Origin: Andreprevotia lacus DSM 23236
GTDB taxonomy: Bacteria > Pseudomonadota > Gammaproteobacteria > Burkholderiales > Chitinibacteraceae
Assembly (NCBI RefSeq): GCF_900176275.1
Contig: NZ_FWXD01000021.1
Location: forward strand, 1-64,000
Length of the DNA stretch: 64,000 bases
Direction of reading: 5' to 3'
In this document: positions 8,198 to 19,755 of the stretch, piece after piece
How positions within the stretch are numbered: position 1 is the first letter of the stretch
Layout of the letters: every line of letters starts with the position of its first letter
Translations under genes and position numbers: made by a program
Notes under the pieces: generated by a model
The model's input: the letters and a program-made list of their open reading frames with translations, nothing else
What the model was told of the DNA's origin: nothing
Databases searched by the model: none

Positions 8198-9682
8198 ATG
8201 CTCGAATCGTTGTTTGGAATTACCACCCTGGTCGTGCTGCTGGCCGGGGTACTGGTCGCCGTACGTTTGCAGCAACTGACCCGGGGCCAGCAGGCCGCGC
8301 TGGAGTTGCTGGGCCAGGAGCTGGAAGCGCGTCACCGTGAAATGCTGGGCAATCTGCACGAGGGCCTGAGCCGTCAGAGCGAGGCGCAACACGCTGCGCT
8401 GGCTCAGCATGGCAGCCTGCTGACCGATACGGTCAACCGTTCCAGCGAGCGAATGCGTGACGCCGTCAACGAGAGTTTTGATCGCCTGCGCGACGGGGTG
8501 GGGCGTGAGCTGAACGCCACCCGCGAGGCCATGGCAAGGCTGCAGACCGCGCAGACCGAATCGCTGTCCACCTTGCGGCTGGCGCTGACCACCGCGCTGA
8601 GCGAAAGCCGCGAGAGCACCACACAGCAGCTGGGGCAAATCTCCGAAGCGCTGCAAAGCAAGCAGGACCAGCTGCGCGAGGATGTACTGCTCAAGCTGGG
8701 CCAGATGCTGGCCGAGCAATCGAAGCGTGAAATGGAAATGATCCAGACCATGTTGACCAACTCGGCACAGCAGCTCACCCAGTCGGTGGGTGAGCTGACC
8801 AAGACGGCCGATGGCCGGTTGGCGGAAATCTCCGGCAAGGTGACCGAGCGGCTGGACGAGGGCTTCAAGAAAACCAACGAAACATTTGCCAGCGTCATGG
8901 CACGCCTGGCCACCATCGACGAAGCGCAAAAGAAGATCGACGGCCTGACCAGCAATGTGGTCAGCCTGCAGGAACTGCTGGGCGACAAGCGCTCGCGCGG
9001 CGCCTTTGGCGAGGTACAGCTGGAGCATCTGGTCAGCAATGTGCTGCCCAATCAGGTGTACGAGCTGCAGTCGGTATTGCCCAACGGCACGCGTGTCGAT
9101 TGCCTGCTCAAGCTGCCCGAGCCGACCGGCACTGTGGCGGTCGATGCCAAGTTCCCGCTGGAGAACTACCACCGCATGTTCGAACCGGGTGGCGACCGCA
9201 CGGTGGCCACGCGCGCGTTCAAGGCCGACATCAAGAAGCATATCGACGACATTTCCAGCAAATACATCATCCCCAATGTGACGGCGGATGGCGCGGTGAT
9301 GTTCGTCCCGGCCGAGGCGGTGTTCGCTGAAATCCACGCCTATCATCCCGATCTGGTCGAGCTGGCGATGAGCAAACGGGTGTGGATCGTGTCACCCACC
9401 ACCTTGATGGCCGTGCTCAATACCGCGCGTGCGGTGATCAAGGATGTGGAAACGCGCAAGCAGGTGCACATCATCAAGGAGGCGCTGGGCCGCTTGGGGC
9501 AGGAGTTTGGCCGTTTCGACGAACGCATGAAGAAGCTCGCCATGCACATCCGCCAGGCGCACGACGATGCGCAGCAGGTATCGATCACCAGCGAGAAGAT
9601 TTCGCGCCGCTTCAATGAAATCGAGCAGGTGCGGCTGGAAGGTGAAACGGTGGTTCCTTCAGCCTTACCGTCTGCTGATTAG
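8198..9682 (+). CDS. rmuC: RmuC-family DNA recombination protein
   Basis: A 494-residue protein with an N-terminal membrane helix (about 4-23), a long coiled coil (about 30-250) and a C-terminal nuclease-like domain. The domain has the RmuC hallmarks: [15 protein letters not shown] (about 262-276), [13 protein letters not shown] (about 312-324) and [13 protein letters not shown] (about 392-404). The D-A-K motif belongs to the PD-(D/E)xK-like fold. RmuC limits recombination at inverted repeats in E. coli; the enzymatic activity is not proven. It is divergent from rpe. Confidence 0.95.
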   Translation: MLESLFGITTLVVLLAGVLVAVRLQQLTRGQQAALELLGQELEARHREMLGNLHEGLSRQSEAQHAALAQHGSLLTDTVNRSSERMRDAVNESFDRLRDGVGRELNATREAMARLQTAQTESLSTLRLALTTALSESRESTTQQLGQISEALQSKQDQLREDVLLKLGQMLAEQSKREMEMIQTMLTNSAQQLTQSVGELTKTADGRLAEISGKVTERLDEGFKKTNETFASVMARLATIDEAQKKIDGLTSNVVSLQELLGDKRSRGAFGEVQLEHLVSNVLPNQVYELQSVLPNGTRVDCLLKLPEPTGTVAVDAKFPLENYHRMFEPGGDRTVATRAFKADIKKHIDDISSKYIIPNVTADGAVMFVPAEAVFAEIHAYHPDLVELAMSKRVWIVSPTTLMAVLNTARAVIKDVETRKQVHIIKEALGRLGQEFGRFDERMKKLAMHIRQAHDDAQQVSITSEKISRRFNEIEQVRLEGETVVPSALPSAD

Positions 9683-9756
9683 TACGACTGGGGCGATGCT
9701 CAAGTTCATACTATAACTAGACAGGAAGGCCTGCGGGCTGCTGTTCAGGATATGGT

Positions 9757-11040
9757 ATGGAAGACGATATCGTCTTAAATCCGGTAAATCCGCATTATCT
9801 GGATCGCGTTGTACGCGTGTCCGAAACGCAGGGGGTGGAGGCGAGCGAGGATATTTACAGTGCCAGCGGCATCAAGCTGGTTGCCAAAGGTGCCCGCATC
9901 GGTGCCGACATGCATGACCGGCTGATTGTCCACAAGCTGAAAAAACCGCTTGAAAGCTGTATCCGTGTGCAAAACGGGACGGATTCACAACGCTTGCATG
10001 ATGATGCCCGTGCCTTGTTCGAGGAAAACAGCAAGCTCAAGGCACTGTTTGATCATTCCAGCGTACTTAGTGTGGTGCAGGAAATACCGCTGCGTCCTGC
10101 AACACTGGGCTTGCTCGATGTGGCGGCTGCGCAGGACAGGCACGGGTTAAAGCACTATTTACTGGTGATGCTGATTAGCCTGGCCATTGCACGGAGGATG
10201 AAATGCGGTGCGGAAATCATGCGCACTGTTGCGATGGCAAGCTTGCTGCACGATATCGGCGAATTGTATATTGAACGGCGCTATCTTGAAGATGAAGACA
10301 GCGAGTTGGCAGAGAGCGACTGGCGCAAGATCGCTGCGCATCCAGTCATCGGCCAGAAGCTGGCGTGTGATGTGTGCGGCATGCCCCAGGCCGTCGGTAT
10401 TGCCATACTCGAGCATCACGAGCGGGCCAGCGGCGGTGGCTACCCGCGCGGTCTGACCGCGGGACAGCTTTCGTTACCGGGTCAGATCATATCGATTGCA
10501 GAAATGATCGCGGCGCTTTCGGAGCACTACGATCGACCGCTGGAACGCATGGCGCTGGTGGTCAAGCTGGTGCCAGGTGAATATGGCCCCGAGCTGATTG
10601 CAGCATTATCTGCAGGGCTGGAGCTGGACATGCTCGGGGAAGAGACCCCGGTGCCGGTTGAGCTGACCAGCATGATGCTGAGCACCCTGTTTGAGCGTAT
10701 CGAGTCGGTCCGGCATCTGATCAATGCATGCCAGCGCACATCCGGGCAGGATGCCGGTGAAACGCGAGCGATGCTGGATCGGGTCAAGCGTCGCTTTACC
10801 CATATTCAGCAGGCATTGATGAGTACCGGTGTCGGCATGTATTGCAGCGCGGATGGCGATTGCAGTGTGGGCCTCAATCAGGCGCCTGCGAGTCTGTTAT
10901 ATGAGGTTGATGCCATCCAGAATGAAATTCGCTGGCAGATGCGTGCACTCTCACGTGATCTGCAGGTGCGTGCTGCGCTGGTTTCCCCGGCTGCAGCACT
11001 TGCCTTCAGCGAGCTGGTTGAAGCACTTGATGTCCAATAG
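9757..11040 (+). CDS. HD-GYP-type domain protein, metal site partly altered
   Basis: A 427-residue cytoplasmic protein. The HD pair is in ASLLHDIGELYI (about 160-171), followed by AAHPVIGQ (H-x3-G, about 192-199), HHERASGGGYPRGL (HHE...GYP, about 220-233) and IISIAEMIAALSEHYDRPLE. This is the order of HD-GYP cyclic-di-GMP phosphodiesterases. The Asp of the usual vADvyDAL metal-ligand motif is Glu here and the second Asp is missing, so activity may be weak, altered or lost. A C-terminal helical region of about 150 residues matches no domain I know. The start has AGGA seven bases upstream. Confidence 0.8.
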   Translation: MEDDIVLNPVNPHYLDRVVRVSETQGVEASEDIYSASGIKLVAKGARIGADMHDRLIVHKLKKPLESCIRVQNGTDSQRLHDDARALFEENSKLKALFDHSSVLSVVQEIPLRPATLGLLDVAAAQDRHGLKHYLLVMLISLAIARRMKCGAEIMRTVAMASLLHDIGELYIERRYLEDEDSELAESDWRKIAAHPVIGQKLACDVCGMPQAVGIAILEHHERASGGGYPRGLTAGQLSLPGQIISIAEMIAALSEHYDRPLERMALVVKLVPGEYGPELIAALSAGLELDMLGEETPVPVELTSMMLSTLFERIESVRHLINACQRTSGQDAGETRAMLDRVKRRFTHIQQALMSTGVGMYCSADGDCSVGLNQAPASLLYEVDAIQNEIRWQMRALSRDLQVRAALVSPAAALAFSELVEALDVQ

Positions 11041-11146
11041 GGCGCTGTACGTGGCATGGTGAAGAAGCAGCCATCTTTCTTCGTGGCGGTTGTAGTGGGT
11101 ACACCGGCATCAATCTGCTGCTCCACCCGGTTCTGGTTTTACGTGC

Positions 11147-12082
11147 TCAGGCCAGCCCTTTGGGTAGAGAGAACACCACGTTTTCCTCGATGCCGCTCAT
11201 CGGTGTTACCGATTCCGCACCATATTCCTTGATGCGTTCGATCACCCGCTGCACCAGGATATCCGGTGCCGAGGCGCCGGCGGTTATCCCGACTTTGACA
11301 TGGTTGGCAAACCACTCGGCCTGCAGTTCGCTTTCGTTGTCGACCATATAGGACGCAATGCCCAGATTGGCGCCGACTTCGCGCAAGCGGTTGGAGTTGG
11401 AGCTGTTGGGCGAGCCGACCACGATGAGCAGATCAACCTCGCGCGCCAGTTGCTTGACAGCATCCTGGCGGTTTTGCGTGGCGTAGCAGATGTCGTCTTT
11501 CTTGGGGCCGACGATATTGGGGAAGTGCGCGCGCAACGCGTCGATTACGGTTTGTGCATCGTCTACCGATAGCGTGGTCTGCGTCACGTAGGCCAGCTTG
11601 TCCGGGTCTGTAACCTTGAGGGCGGCCACATCGTCGGCATCCTCGACCAGATACATGCCGTTGTTGCCGTCCGACTGGCCCATGGTGCCTTCGACTTCCG
11701 GGTGGCCTTTGTGGCCGATCATCACGATCTCGAAGCTTTGCTGGCGCAGCCGCTTTACTTCCAGATGCACCTTGGTTACCAGCGGGCAGGTGGCGTCGTA
11801 CACCGTCAGGCCGCGCTCGGCGGCTTCGGCGCGCACGGCTTGCGATACGCCATGGGCCGAGAAAATCACCGTGTTGCCGGCCGGCACGTCGGCCAGCTCT
11901 TCTACAAAGATCGCGCCCTTGGCCTTGAGGTCTTCAATGACGAACTTGTTGTGCACTACTTCATGCCGCACGTAGATCGGCGCGCCAAAGCGGGTCAGCG
12001 CCGTTTCGACGATGGCAATGGCGCGATCCACGCCGGCACAGAAGCCGCGCGGCTGGGCGAGGATGATTTGCATATGGCTCAT
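11147..12082 (-). CDS. ispH: 4-hydroxy-3-methylbut-2-enyl diphosphate reductase
   Basis: A 311-residue iron-sulfur enzyme for the last step of the MEP pathway, making IPP and DMAPP. The three cluster cysteines are visible in [11 protein letters not shown] (near 13), [11 protein letters not shown] (near 97) and [10 protein letters not shown] (near 197). The Glu in the [10 protein letters not shown] region and the [10 protein letters not shown] substrate loop are present. Its ATG overlaps the lspA stop (ATGA), so ileS-lspA-ispH form one coupled unit, a common order in betaproteobacteria. Length is normal. Confidence 0.97.
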   Translation of the reverse strand: MSHMQIILAQPRGFCAGVDRAIAIVETALTRFGAPIYVRHEVVHNKFVIEDLKAKGAIFVEELADVPAGNTVIFSAHGVSQAVRAEAAERGLTVYDATCPLVTKVHLEVKRLRQQSFEIVMIGHKGHPEVEGTMGQSDGNNGMYLVEDADDVAALKVTDPDKLAYVTQTTLSVDDAQTVIDALRAHFPNIVGPKKDDICYATQNRQDAVKQLAREVDLLIVVGSPNSSNSNRLREVGANLGIASYMVDNESELQAEWFANHVKVGITAGASAPDILVQRVIERIKEYGAESVTPMSGIEENVVFSLPKGLA

Positions 12083-12561
12083 GCGGCGTCCTTTTTGCGG
12101 CTGGCAAAGCTCTCCCACACCATCAGCGCGGCACCTACGCATATGGCCGAGTCGGCAATGTTGAAGGCCGGGTAATACCAGCGGCCATAGTAGACCTGGA
12201 TGAAGTCGATCACATGACCCAGCAGCACGCGGTCAATCACGTTGCCCAGCGCACCACCGAGGATGAGCGAGAACGCCAGCGAGGAGCGAGTCTGCTCCGG
12301 GTGCTTTTTGAGCTGCAGCACCAGGAACACCGATACACCCAGCGCCAGCACGGTAAAGAAGTGCTTTTGCCAGCCGCCGGCGTTGGCGAGGAAGGAAAAG
12401 GCCGCGCCGGGGTTATAGGCCAGGGTCAGGTTGAACAGGCCGGGAATGATGGAATGGGCTTCGCCAAGGTGCAGCGCAGCCTCAATGGCATGCTTGCTGG
12501 CCTGATCGAGTACGATCACCGCCAGCGCCAGACCCAGCCACGCCAGAAAACGCTTAGGCAT
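12079..12561 (-). CDS. lspA: Lipoprotein signal peptidase (SPase II)
   Basis: A 160-residue inner-membrane aspartic protease that cleaves prolipoprotein signal peptides. Four hydrophobic segments are evident. The catalytic Asp residues lie in [19 protein letters not shown] (about 111-129) and in [11 protein letters not shown] (about 140-150), and [10 protein letters not shown] (about 49-58) is the family signature. The ATG at 12561 overlaps the end of ileS by 8 bases. The several lipoproteins in this window are its likely substrates. Confidence 0.97.
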   Translation of the reverse strand: MPKRFLAWLGLALAVIVLDQASKHAIEAALHLGEAHSIIPGLFNLTLAYNPGAAFSFLANAGGWQKHFFTVLALGVSVFLVLQLKKHPEQTRSSLAFSLILGGALGNVIDRVLLGHVIDFIQVYYGRWYYPAFNIADSAICVGAALMVWESFASRKKDAA

Positions 12562-15424
12562 GCTGGCGTGCCTCACCTTGGCCGAACAGGTTGCCATAGC
12601 AGCGGCTGCACAGGCCCGCATGATCGGCATGGCTGCCCACCGTTGGAGTGTAATGCCAGCAACGTTCGCACTTGGCTGCTTCCGACGGGGTGACGGCCAC
12701 GGTTGTATCGGCACCGGCGGCCACGTCGGCCTTGGAGGTGATCAGCACGAATTTCAGCTCGTCGCCCAGCGCTTGCAATGCAGCCAGAGTGTCGCCAGCG
12801 GCGGTCAGTGCGATCTCGGCCTGCAGGCTGGAGCCCAGCTTGCCGTCGGCGCGCAGCACTTCGATATCCTTCTGCACTTGCGTGCGCACTTCGCGCACCA
12901 GCGCAAACTGGCTGGCGAGCGTTGCGGCATCAGCCACCGCCGGTACGGCATGCCAGGTCGACAGCTGGATGTTTTCTTCCGCACCCGGATTGGCCGGCAG
13001 CAGTACATCCCACACTTCATGCGCGGTGAACGACAGGATCGGGGCCAGCAGCTTGGTCAGTGCCAGCGTGATATGCCACAGCGCAGTCTGGGCCGAACGG
13101 CGTACCGATGAATCGGCGCCGGTGGTGTACAGCCGGTCCTTGATGATGTCGAGGTAGAACGAACCCAGTTCTTCCGAGCAGTAGGCGTGGATTTCCTGTA
13201 CTGCCGAGTGGAATTCATAGCGCTCGTACAGCGCGGTAACGCGCTGCTGGAATGCGGCCAGCTCGACCAGTGCGTAGCGGTCCAGCGTCAGTAGCTGATC
13301 AACCGGCAGCGTTTGCGCCGCCGAGAAGTCCGAGATGTTGGACAGCAGAAAGCGCACGGTATTGCGGATGCGGCGATACGCATCGGTGGTGCGCTTGAGG
13401 ATTTCCTGCGACAGCGACATTTCGCCCGAATAGTCCGCGCTGGCCACCCACAGGCGCAGCATGTCGGCGCCAATGCTGTTGAAGATTTCCTGCGGTTCGA
13501 TGCCGTTGCCCTTGGACTTGGACATCTTGTGACCCTTCTCATCGACGGTGAAGCCGTGGGTCAGCAATTGTTTGTACGGCGCGCGGCCTTCGGTGGCGCA
13601 GCCGGTGAGCAGGGACGACTGGAACCAGCCGCGATGCTGGTCCGAGCCTTCCAGATACAGGTCGGCCGGCCACGCCAGCTCGGCGCGTTGCTTGAGCACC
13701 GCGTAATGGGTGGCGCCGGAGTCGAACCACACGTCCAGCGTGTCTTTCAGCTTGTCGTAGTCGGCGGCTTCGGCGCCCAGCAATTCGGCAGCATCCAGCT
13801 TGAACCAGGCTTCGATGCCGTCTTTTTCGATCAGCTTGGCGACTTGCTCCAGCAATTCGGCCGAGCGCGGGTGCAGTTCGCCGCTTTCCTTGTGGATGAA
13901 GAAGGTCATCGGTACGCCCCAGTTGCGCTGGCGCGAGATGCACCAGTCCGGGCGGTTGCCGATCATGGCTTCCAGCCGCGCCCGGCCCCAGGCCGGGAAG
14001 AATTCGGTGTCAGCTACAGCCTGATTGGCGATATCGCGGATGCTCTTGCCGTCGACCGGCTTTTCCATCGCAATGAACCATTGCGCGGTCGCGCGGAAGA
14101 TCAGCGGGGTGTGGTGACGCCAGCAATGCGGATAGCTGTGTTCCAGCTTCTTGTTGGCCAGCAGCACGCCACGTTCTTCCAGCGTGGCGAGTACGTTGGG
14201 GTTGGCTTCCCACACGCTCTGGCCGGCGAACAGCGGCGTGGTCGAGATGAAACGACCATTGTTGGCAACCGGGTTGTCAGTCGGCAGCTTGTACTTCAGG
14301 CCCACCACATAGTCTTCCAGACCGTGTGCCGGAGCGGTATGTACCAGGCCGGTACCGGCGTCGGTGGTGACGTGGTCGCCAAGGATGACCGGCACTACGC
14401 GCTCGTAGAACGGGTGCTGCAGTTGCAGGCCTTCCAGCGCGGCGCCCTTGGCTTGGGCGATCACTTCGTTGGCGTCGATGTCGTAGCGCTTGAGCGCGGC
14501 TTCTGCCAGATCGCGCGCCAGAATCAGCAGGCCCTTGGGCGTGGCGATCAGGTCATAGACCAACTCGGCGTGCACGGTGACGGCCTGGTTGGCCGGCAGG
14601 GTCCACGGCGTGGTGGTCCAGATCACCGCGTAGGCCGGTTGGTCTTGCAGATTGACGCCACCAAAGGCCTTGGACAGCGCAGCGGTATCCACCACGCGGA
14701 AACCGACGTCGATGGCCGGCGATACCTTGTCCTCGTATTCCACTTCGGCTTCGGCCAGCGACGAGCCGCAATCGACGCACCAGTGCACCGGCTTCTGGCC
14801 CTTCACCATATAGCCGTTGGCGTGGATTTTGCCGAGCGTGCGCACGATATCGGCTTCGGTCTTGAAGTCCATGGTGCGGTAGGGATTTTCCCAGTCACCG
14901 ATGATGCCGAGGCGGATGAAGTCCTTGCGCTGGATATCGATCTGCTTGGCAGCGTAATCACGGCACAGCTCGCGGATGAAGGCCGGGGTCAGGTCGGTCG
15001 ATTTCGGATCGAGGCCATTGGCCTTGCGGTATTCAACGATGCGGGCGTGGATATCCGGGTTGGCTTTGATGGCCTTGCTATCGAGCTTGGTGATCTTTTC
15101 GATCTGGTGTTCGATCGGCAGGCCATGGCAATCCCAGCCTGGCACGTAGGGCGCGTCAAAACCGGACAGGCTCTTGGATTTGACGATGATGTCTTTCAGG
15201 ATCTTGTTGACCGCATGGCCCAGGTGGATTTCACCGTTGGCATAGGGCGGGCCGTCGTGCAGCACGAACTTGGGGCGGTTCTGTGCCTTGGCCGTTTCGC
15301 GCAGCTTCTTGTAGAGCTGAATGTCCTGCCATTGCTTGAGGAAACCGGGTTCGCGCTTGGCGAGGTCGCCGCGCATGGGGAACGGTGTATCGAGCAAATT
15401 GACGGGGTATTTGTTGTCGGCCAT
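12554..15424 (-). CDS. ileS: Isoleucyl-tRNA synthetase
   Basis: A 956-residue class I synthetase. The HIGH motif appears as HLGHAVNK (about 68-75) and the KMSKS loop as [14 protein letters not shown] (about 613-626). The editing domain lies between ([13 protein letters not shown] at about 272-284 and [16 protein letters not shown] at about 358-373), and the C-terminal zinc finger is CERCWHYTP...CSRCYGNL (about 905-945). All parts for charging and proofreading are present. It is the first gene of the ileS-lspA-ispH unit. No T-box leader was recognised upstream. Confidence 0.98.
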   Translation of the reverse strand: MADNKYPVNLLDTPFPMRGDLAKREPGFLKQWQDIQLYKKLRETAKAQNRPKFVLHDGPPYANGEIHLGHAVNKILKDIIVKSKSLSGFDAPYVPGWDCHGLPIEHQIEKITKLDSKAIKANPDIHARIVEYRKANGLDPKSTDLTPAFIRELCRDYAAKQIDIQRKDFIRLGIIGDWENPYRTMDFKTEADIVRTLGKIHANGYMVKGQKPVHWCVDCGSSLAEAEVEYEDKVSPAIDVGFRVVDTAALSKAFGGVNLQDQPAYAVIWTTTPWTLPANQAVTVHAELVYDLIATPKGLLILARDLAEAALKRYDIDANEVIAQAKGAALEGLQLQHPFYERVVPVILGDHVTTDAGTGLVHTAPAHGLEDYVVGLKYKLPTDNPVANNGRFISTTPLFAGQSVWEANPNVLATLEERGVLLANKKLEHSYPHCWRHHTPLIFRATAQWFIAMEKPVDGKSIRDIANQAVADTEFFPAWGRARLEAMIGNRPDWCISRQRNWGVPMTFFIHKESGELHPRSAELLEQVAKLIEKDGIEAWFKLDAAELLGAEAADYDKLKDTLDVWFDSGATHYAVLKQRAELAWPADLYLEGSDQHRGWFQSSLLTGCATEGRAPYKQLLTHGFTVDEKGHKMSKSKGNGIEPQEIFNSIGADMLRLWVASADYSGEMSLSQEILKRTTDAYRRIRNTVRFLLSNISDFSAAQTLPVDQLLTLDRYALVELAAFQQRVTALYERYEFHSAVQEIHAYCSEELGSFYLDIIKDRLYTTGADSSVRRSAQTALWHITLALTKLLAPILSFTAHEVWDVLLPANPGAEENIQLSTWHAVPAVADAATLASQFALVREVRTQVQKDIEVLRADGKLGSSLQAEIALTAAGDTLAALQALGDELKFVLITSKADVAAGADTTVAVTPSEAAKCERCWHYTPTVGSHADHAGLCSRCYGNLFGQGEARQHA

Positions 15425-15479
15425 GGGTGAACTCGGGTTAAAACGCTGAATATTTAGGGATTATCTCAGGGCGGGGCGC

Positions 15480-16139
15480 TTATTTGTCCAGCTTGTTCAT
15501 CAACAAGCCGCGTTTTTCCGCGCTATCCAGCCAGGGTTTGAGCTGTGGGGGTATCGGCAGGTAGACACCCAGCTGGGTGAAATTGCCGCGCATGGCTTCG
15601 CAACCGTGCGACAGGCCGAAGCGGACGGCCACTTTGCCGTCCTTGATGTGATGGAAGGCGTAGCTGGTTCCGATGCCGTAAAGCGTGAACTCGCACTCGC
15701 CATTAGCTTTTTCTGCCAGTTCTTTCAGGCTGGTGACGTTCTGGCCGGCCAGCGCCTTGCGCACCAGCTTGTCCTGCTTGAGTGCGGTCAGCACGGTGGC
15801 TTCATCAAACAGGGCGGTGATCGGCAGCAACTTGCCGGTGCGGGAGTCATAGGCTTCAAAGCTTTGCGAGGCCCACGGATGTGCTGCGCCCTTGCAGTAG
15901 CCATTGCCCACGGCCATAAAGCTCACCACCGGGCCGACTGCAGATTTGAGCTGGCGGCTGTTTTCGCTTTCGCACTCGTCGCTCTTTTCCTCCGGTTGGT
16001 AAAGCCTGGTCTTGCCGATGCGGGCTTGCGCTTCGTTCCATTGCAGCTTGGCGCCTGCCGGCACGTCAAGTGTGACGGTATCGGCCCAAGCATGGCTGGC
16101 CAAGGTTGCCAGCATCGTCAGTGTGAGCAGCCACTTCAT
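15480..16139 (-). CDS. Periplasmic protein with a DUF3298/RsiV-like domain
   Basis: A 219-residue protein with a signal peptide (MKWLLTLTMLATLASHAWA, cleaved after about residue 19). The region VSFMAVGNGYCKGAAHPWAS followed by FEAYDSRTGKLLPITALF resembles the DUF3298 pattern found in RsiV and related secreted proteins (a Gly/His-Pro segment, then tyrosine-Asp-x-x-Thr-Gly-Lys and a leucine-rich 'LF'). Four or more Cys residues suggest disulfides. Its ATG shares one base with the ribF stop (TGATG), so it is translated after ribF. No enzymatic role can be assigned. Confidence 0.65.
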   Translation of the reverse strand: MKWLLTLTMLATLASHAWADTVTLDVPAGAKLQWNEAQARIGKTRLYQPEEKSDECESENSRQLKSAVGPVVSFMAVGNGYCKGAAHPWASQSFEAYDSRTGKLLPITALFDEATVLTALKQDKLVRKALAGQNVTSLKELAEKANGECEFTLYGIGTSYAFHHIKDGKVAVRFGLSHGCEAMRGNFTQLGVYLPIPPQLKPWLDSAEKRGLLMNKLDK

Positions 16140-17062
16140 CAAGCAGTTTCCTGCGCAAACCAGGCGCGCGCATCGTCGCAATCGCGGCCGATCTGGGTGA
16201 TCAGCTCGGGCAGGCCGGCGAACTTGGCTTCATCGCGCAGCTTGTGCAGAAAATCGACGTGCAGGTGTTCGCGGTAAATCTGCCGATTGAAGTCGAACAA
16301 ATGCACTTCCAGCACCGGCGCGGCGCCCGCGCCCTTGACGGTGGGCCGTACGCCCAGGCTGGCTACGCCATTGACCGGGGCTTCCAGCCCGTGCGCGCGC
16401 ACCACGTAAATGCCCAGCATGGGCGGGCGGTTGTGGCGCATGCGGATATTGGCGGTCGGGAAGCCCAGCTCGCGGCCCAGCTTGTCGCCGTCGATGACCT
16501 GGCCGGATATCGAATACGGCCGGCCCAGCAGGTGGGCCGCACGTTCCATGTCGCCGTCGGCCAGTGCCTTGCGCACGGCGGTGGAAGAGATGCGTTCGCC
16601 GTCGAGCTGGATGGAGTCCAGACTGGCAACCTCGAAGCTGCTGGCTTGCGACAGCAGGGCAAAGTCACCGGCGCGCTTGGCGCCAAAGCGAAAGTCATCA
16701 CCCACCAGCACAAAGCGGGCGTTGAGCTGTTTGGCGACGACTTCGTCGCGGAAGGTCAGCGCATCACAGCCGGCAAAAGCGCGGTTGAAGCGCTGAATGA
16801 TCAGGTAATCAATGCCCTCGGCTGCCAGCAGTTCCAGCTTTTCGCGCAGGCTGGTCAGGCGGGTGGGGGCGGTGTCAGGGGTGAACAGCTCGCGCGGGTG
16901 CGGCTCGAAGGTAAGCACGGCCGTGCAAAGGCCGCGCGCAGCAGCGGCGCGGCGCAGTTCAGCCAGCATGGCGCGGTGGCCAAGATGCAGACCATCAAAG
17001 TTGCCGATAGTCAGTGCTGTAGGGGGGAGTTGTGCGGCGTGCACGCCGCGTACGATGCGCAT
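16139..17062 (-). CDS. ribF: Bifunctional riboflavin kinase / FAD synthetase
   Basis: A 307-residue enzyme that turns riboflavin into FMN and then FAD. The N-terminal nucleotidyltransferase half shows TIGNFDGLHLGHRAML (about 19-34), FEPHP (about 53-57), VGDDFRFG (about 118-125) and ISSTAVRKAL (about 156-165). The kinase half shows GRELGFPTANIRM (about 196-208) and LEVHLFDFNRQIYRE (about 251-265). The ATG at 17062 gives the typical MRIVRG beginning; the ORF extends upstream without homology. RibF is often placed just before ileS; here one exported-protein gene lies between them. Confidence 0.96.
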   Translation of the reverse strand: MRIVRGVHAAQLPPTALTIGNFDGLHLGHRAMLAELRRAAAARGLCTAVLTFEPHPRELFTPDTAPTRLTSLREKLELLAAEGIDYLIIQRFNRAFAGCDALTFRDEVVAKQLNARFVLVGDDFRFGAKRAGDFALLSQASSFEVASLDSIQLDGERISSTAVRKALADGDMERAAHLLGRPYSISGQVIDGDKLGRELGFPTANIRMRHNRPPMLGIYVVRAHGLEAPVNGVASLGVRPTVKGAGAAPVLEVHLFDFNRQIYREHLHVDFLHKLRDEAKFAGLPELITQIGRDCDDARAWFAQETA

Positions 17063-17162
17063 CCGGTTCCGGTTCGCTTTACCGCATTTCAAACCGGCGA
17101 TTTTACCGGCTGCCAAGGGCTTTGTCAGGCGAATAGTCACCGTTTGCGCTGCAGTGGCCGCA

Positions 17163-17906
17163 TCACCACGTGCTGGCGATTTTTTCCGTCAACCCCGGCA
17201 GCCAGCGATACATGGCGCGCATCAACTGCGCCTTGCCGACATAGATATCGGATTGACCGCGCGCAATGGCACGCAGCATGGCGGTTGCGGCCTGTTCGGG
17301 GCTGATTTTGCCCACGCGACGCCCCTGTGCCATGCGGGTATCGACCAGTGGCGGTTGCACCTCCACCACGCGAATGTGCGGGTGTGACTCGGCCAGCTGA
17401 TAGCGCAGTGATTTGGTATAGCTGCGCAGCGCAGCCTTGCTGGCACCGTAGAGCGGTGACGATTTTTTGGGTGCCAGGGCCAGCGGTGAGGTGATATTGA
17501 CGATCAGGGCCGCAGGTTGCGCGATCAGCGTGCCCATCAGCAAGGCATTGAGCTGCACGGGAGCGAGAAAGTTGATGCGTGTTTCCTTGTCGGCCAGCGC
17601 AACGACCTGATCTGCCGGGCCTTGCGCCAGCTGGAAGTCGTGCTGCACCCCGGCATTGTTGAAAATGGCGGCAAGGTCGGGATGCTCCTGCATCAAACGC
17701 CCGGCGAGCTGTGCGGTCTGTGTTGGGCAGCCCAGGTCGCAGTGATAGGCGTGCAGGCCGGAGCGCTCAGCCAGCTTGTCCAGCACCTGTTGATCCCGCC
17801 CGCAGACCAGTACCTGACAACCTTGCGCCAGTAGTTGCTCCGCCAGTGCCAGACCTATCCCGGCGGTGCCGCCGGTAATGAAGACCTTCTTGCCTGCAAG
17901 CTGCAT
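17163..17906 (-). CDS. Short-chain dehydrogenase/reductase, DltE-like
   Basis: A 247-residue Rossmann-fold oxidoreductase. Cofactor loop TGGTAGIGLALAE (about 11-23), NNAGVQ (about 84-89), the catalytic Ser in NITSPLAL (about 136-143), and YGASKAALRSYTKSL with the Tyr-x3-Lys pair (about 150-164). The overall pattern resembles DltE-type SDR proteins, whose substrates are not established. CAGGAA nine bases before the ATG at 17906 supports the start. Tandem 11-bp repeats lie upstream and could control it. It has no obvious operon partner; prfC ends upstream with its own terminator. Confidence 0.85.
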   Translation of the reverse strand: MQLAGKKVFITGGTAGIGLALAEQLLAQGCQVLVCGRDQQVLDKLAERSGLHAYHCDLGCPTQTAQLAGRLMQEHPDLAAIFNNAGVQHDFQLAQGPADQVVALADKETRINFLAPVQLNALLMGTLIAQPAALIVNITSPLALAPKKSSPLYGASKAALRSYTKSLRYQLAESHPHIRVVEVQPPLVDTRMAQGRRVGKISPEQAATAMLRAIARGQSDIYVGKAQLMRAMYRWLPGLTEKIASTW

Positions 17907-17993
17907 GGTGTTGTTCCTGGTATGTGGTGCCGGAGAAACCGGATGCATGCGAATTAATGAATTTTCATTTATCAGCGTAGCACTACCTTTCGC

Positions 17994-18015
17994 CAATTTG
18001 TTGTCAATTTGTTGT
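17994..18015. promoter_or_regulatory. Two tandem 11-bp repeats upstream of the SDR gene
   Basis: CAATTTGTTGT occurs twice without a gap (17994-18004 and 18005-18015). On the minus strand, toward the dehydrogenase gene, the repeats read ACAACAAATTG and contain TTGACA across their junction, which looks like a -35 hexamer about 90 bases before the start codon. Overlap of a repeat with a promoter element suggests a regulator-binding site. No cognate regulator is encoded next to it. Confidence 0.45.
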
Positions 18016-18035
18016 AAATATTTCTTGTGCCATGC

Positions 18036-18064
18036 AAAAAAACAGCCCGCGCGTGGCGGGCTGT
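18036..18064 (-). terminator. Intrinsic terminator of prfC
   Basis: On the minus strand a 9-bp stem (ACAGCCCGC with GCGGGCTGT, five-base loop) is followed by seven T residues. It lies 22 bases past the prfC stop and separates prfC from the downstream dehydrogenase gene. Confidence 0.92.
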
Positions 18065-18085
18065 ATGGGCGAGCACGGTGCGGGA

Positions 18086-19675
<1,590 letters not shown>

Positions 19676-19755
19676 GGTCTTGAAATCGAAGGCGAAAAAC
19701 GCGCGATTGTACCGTATTCACCGGCGGCCACCCAGCCCGGCATGATGCGCGGACT

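Noticed and set aside
13313-15430. 705-codon open frame on the plus strand opposite ileS
   Set aside because: It is the shadow of a complete isoleucyl-tRNA synthetase; the composition is typical of antisense frames and no motif is present.
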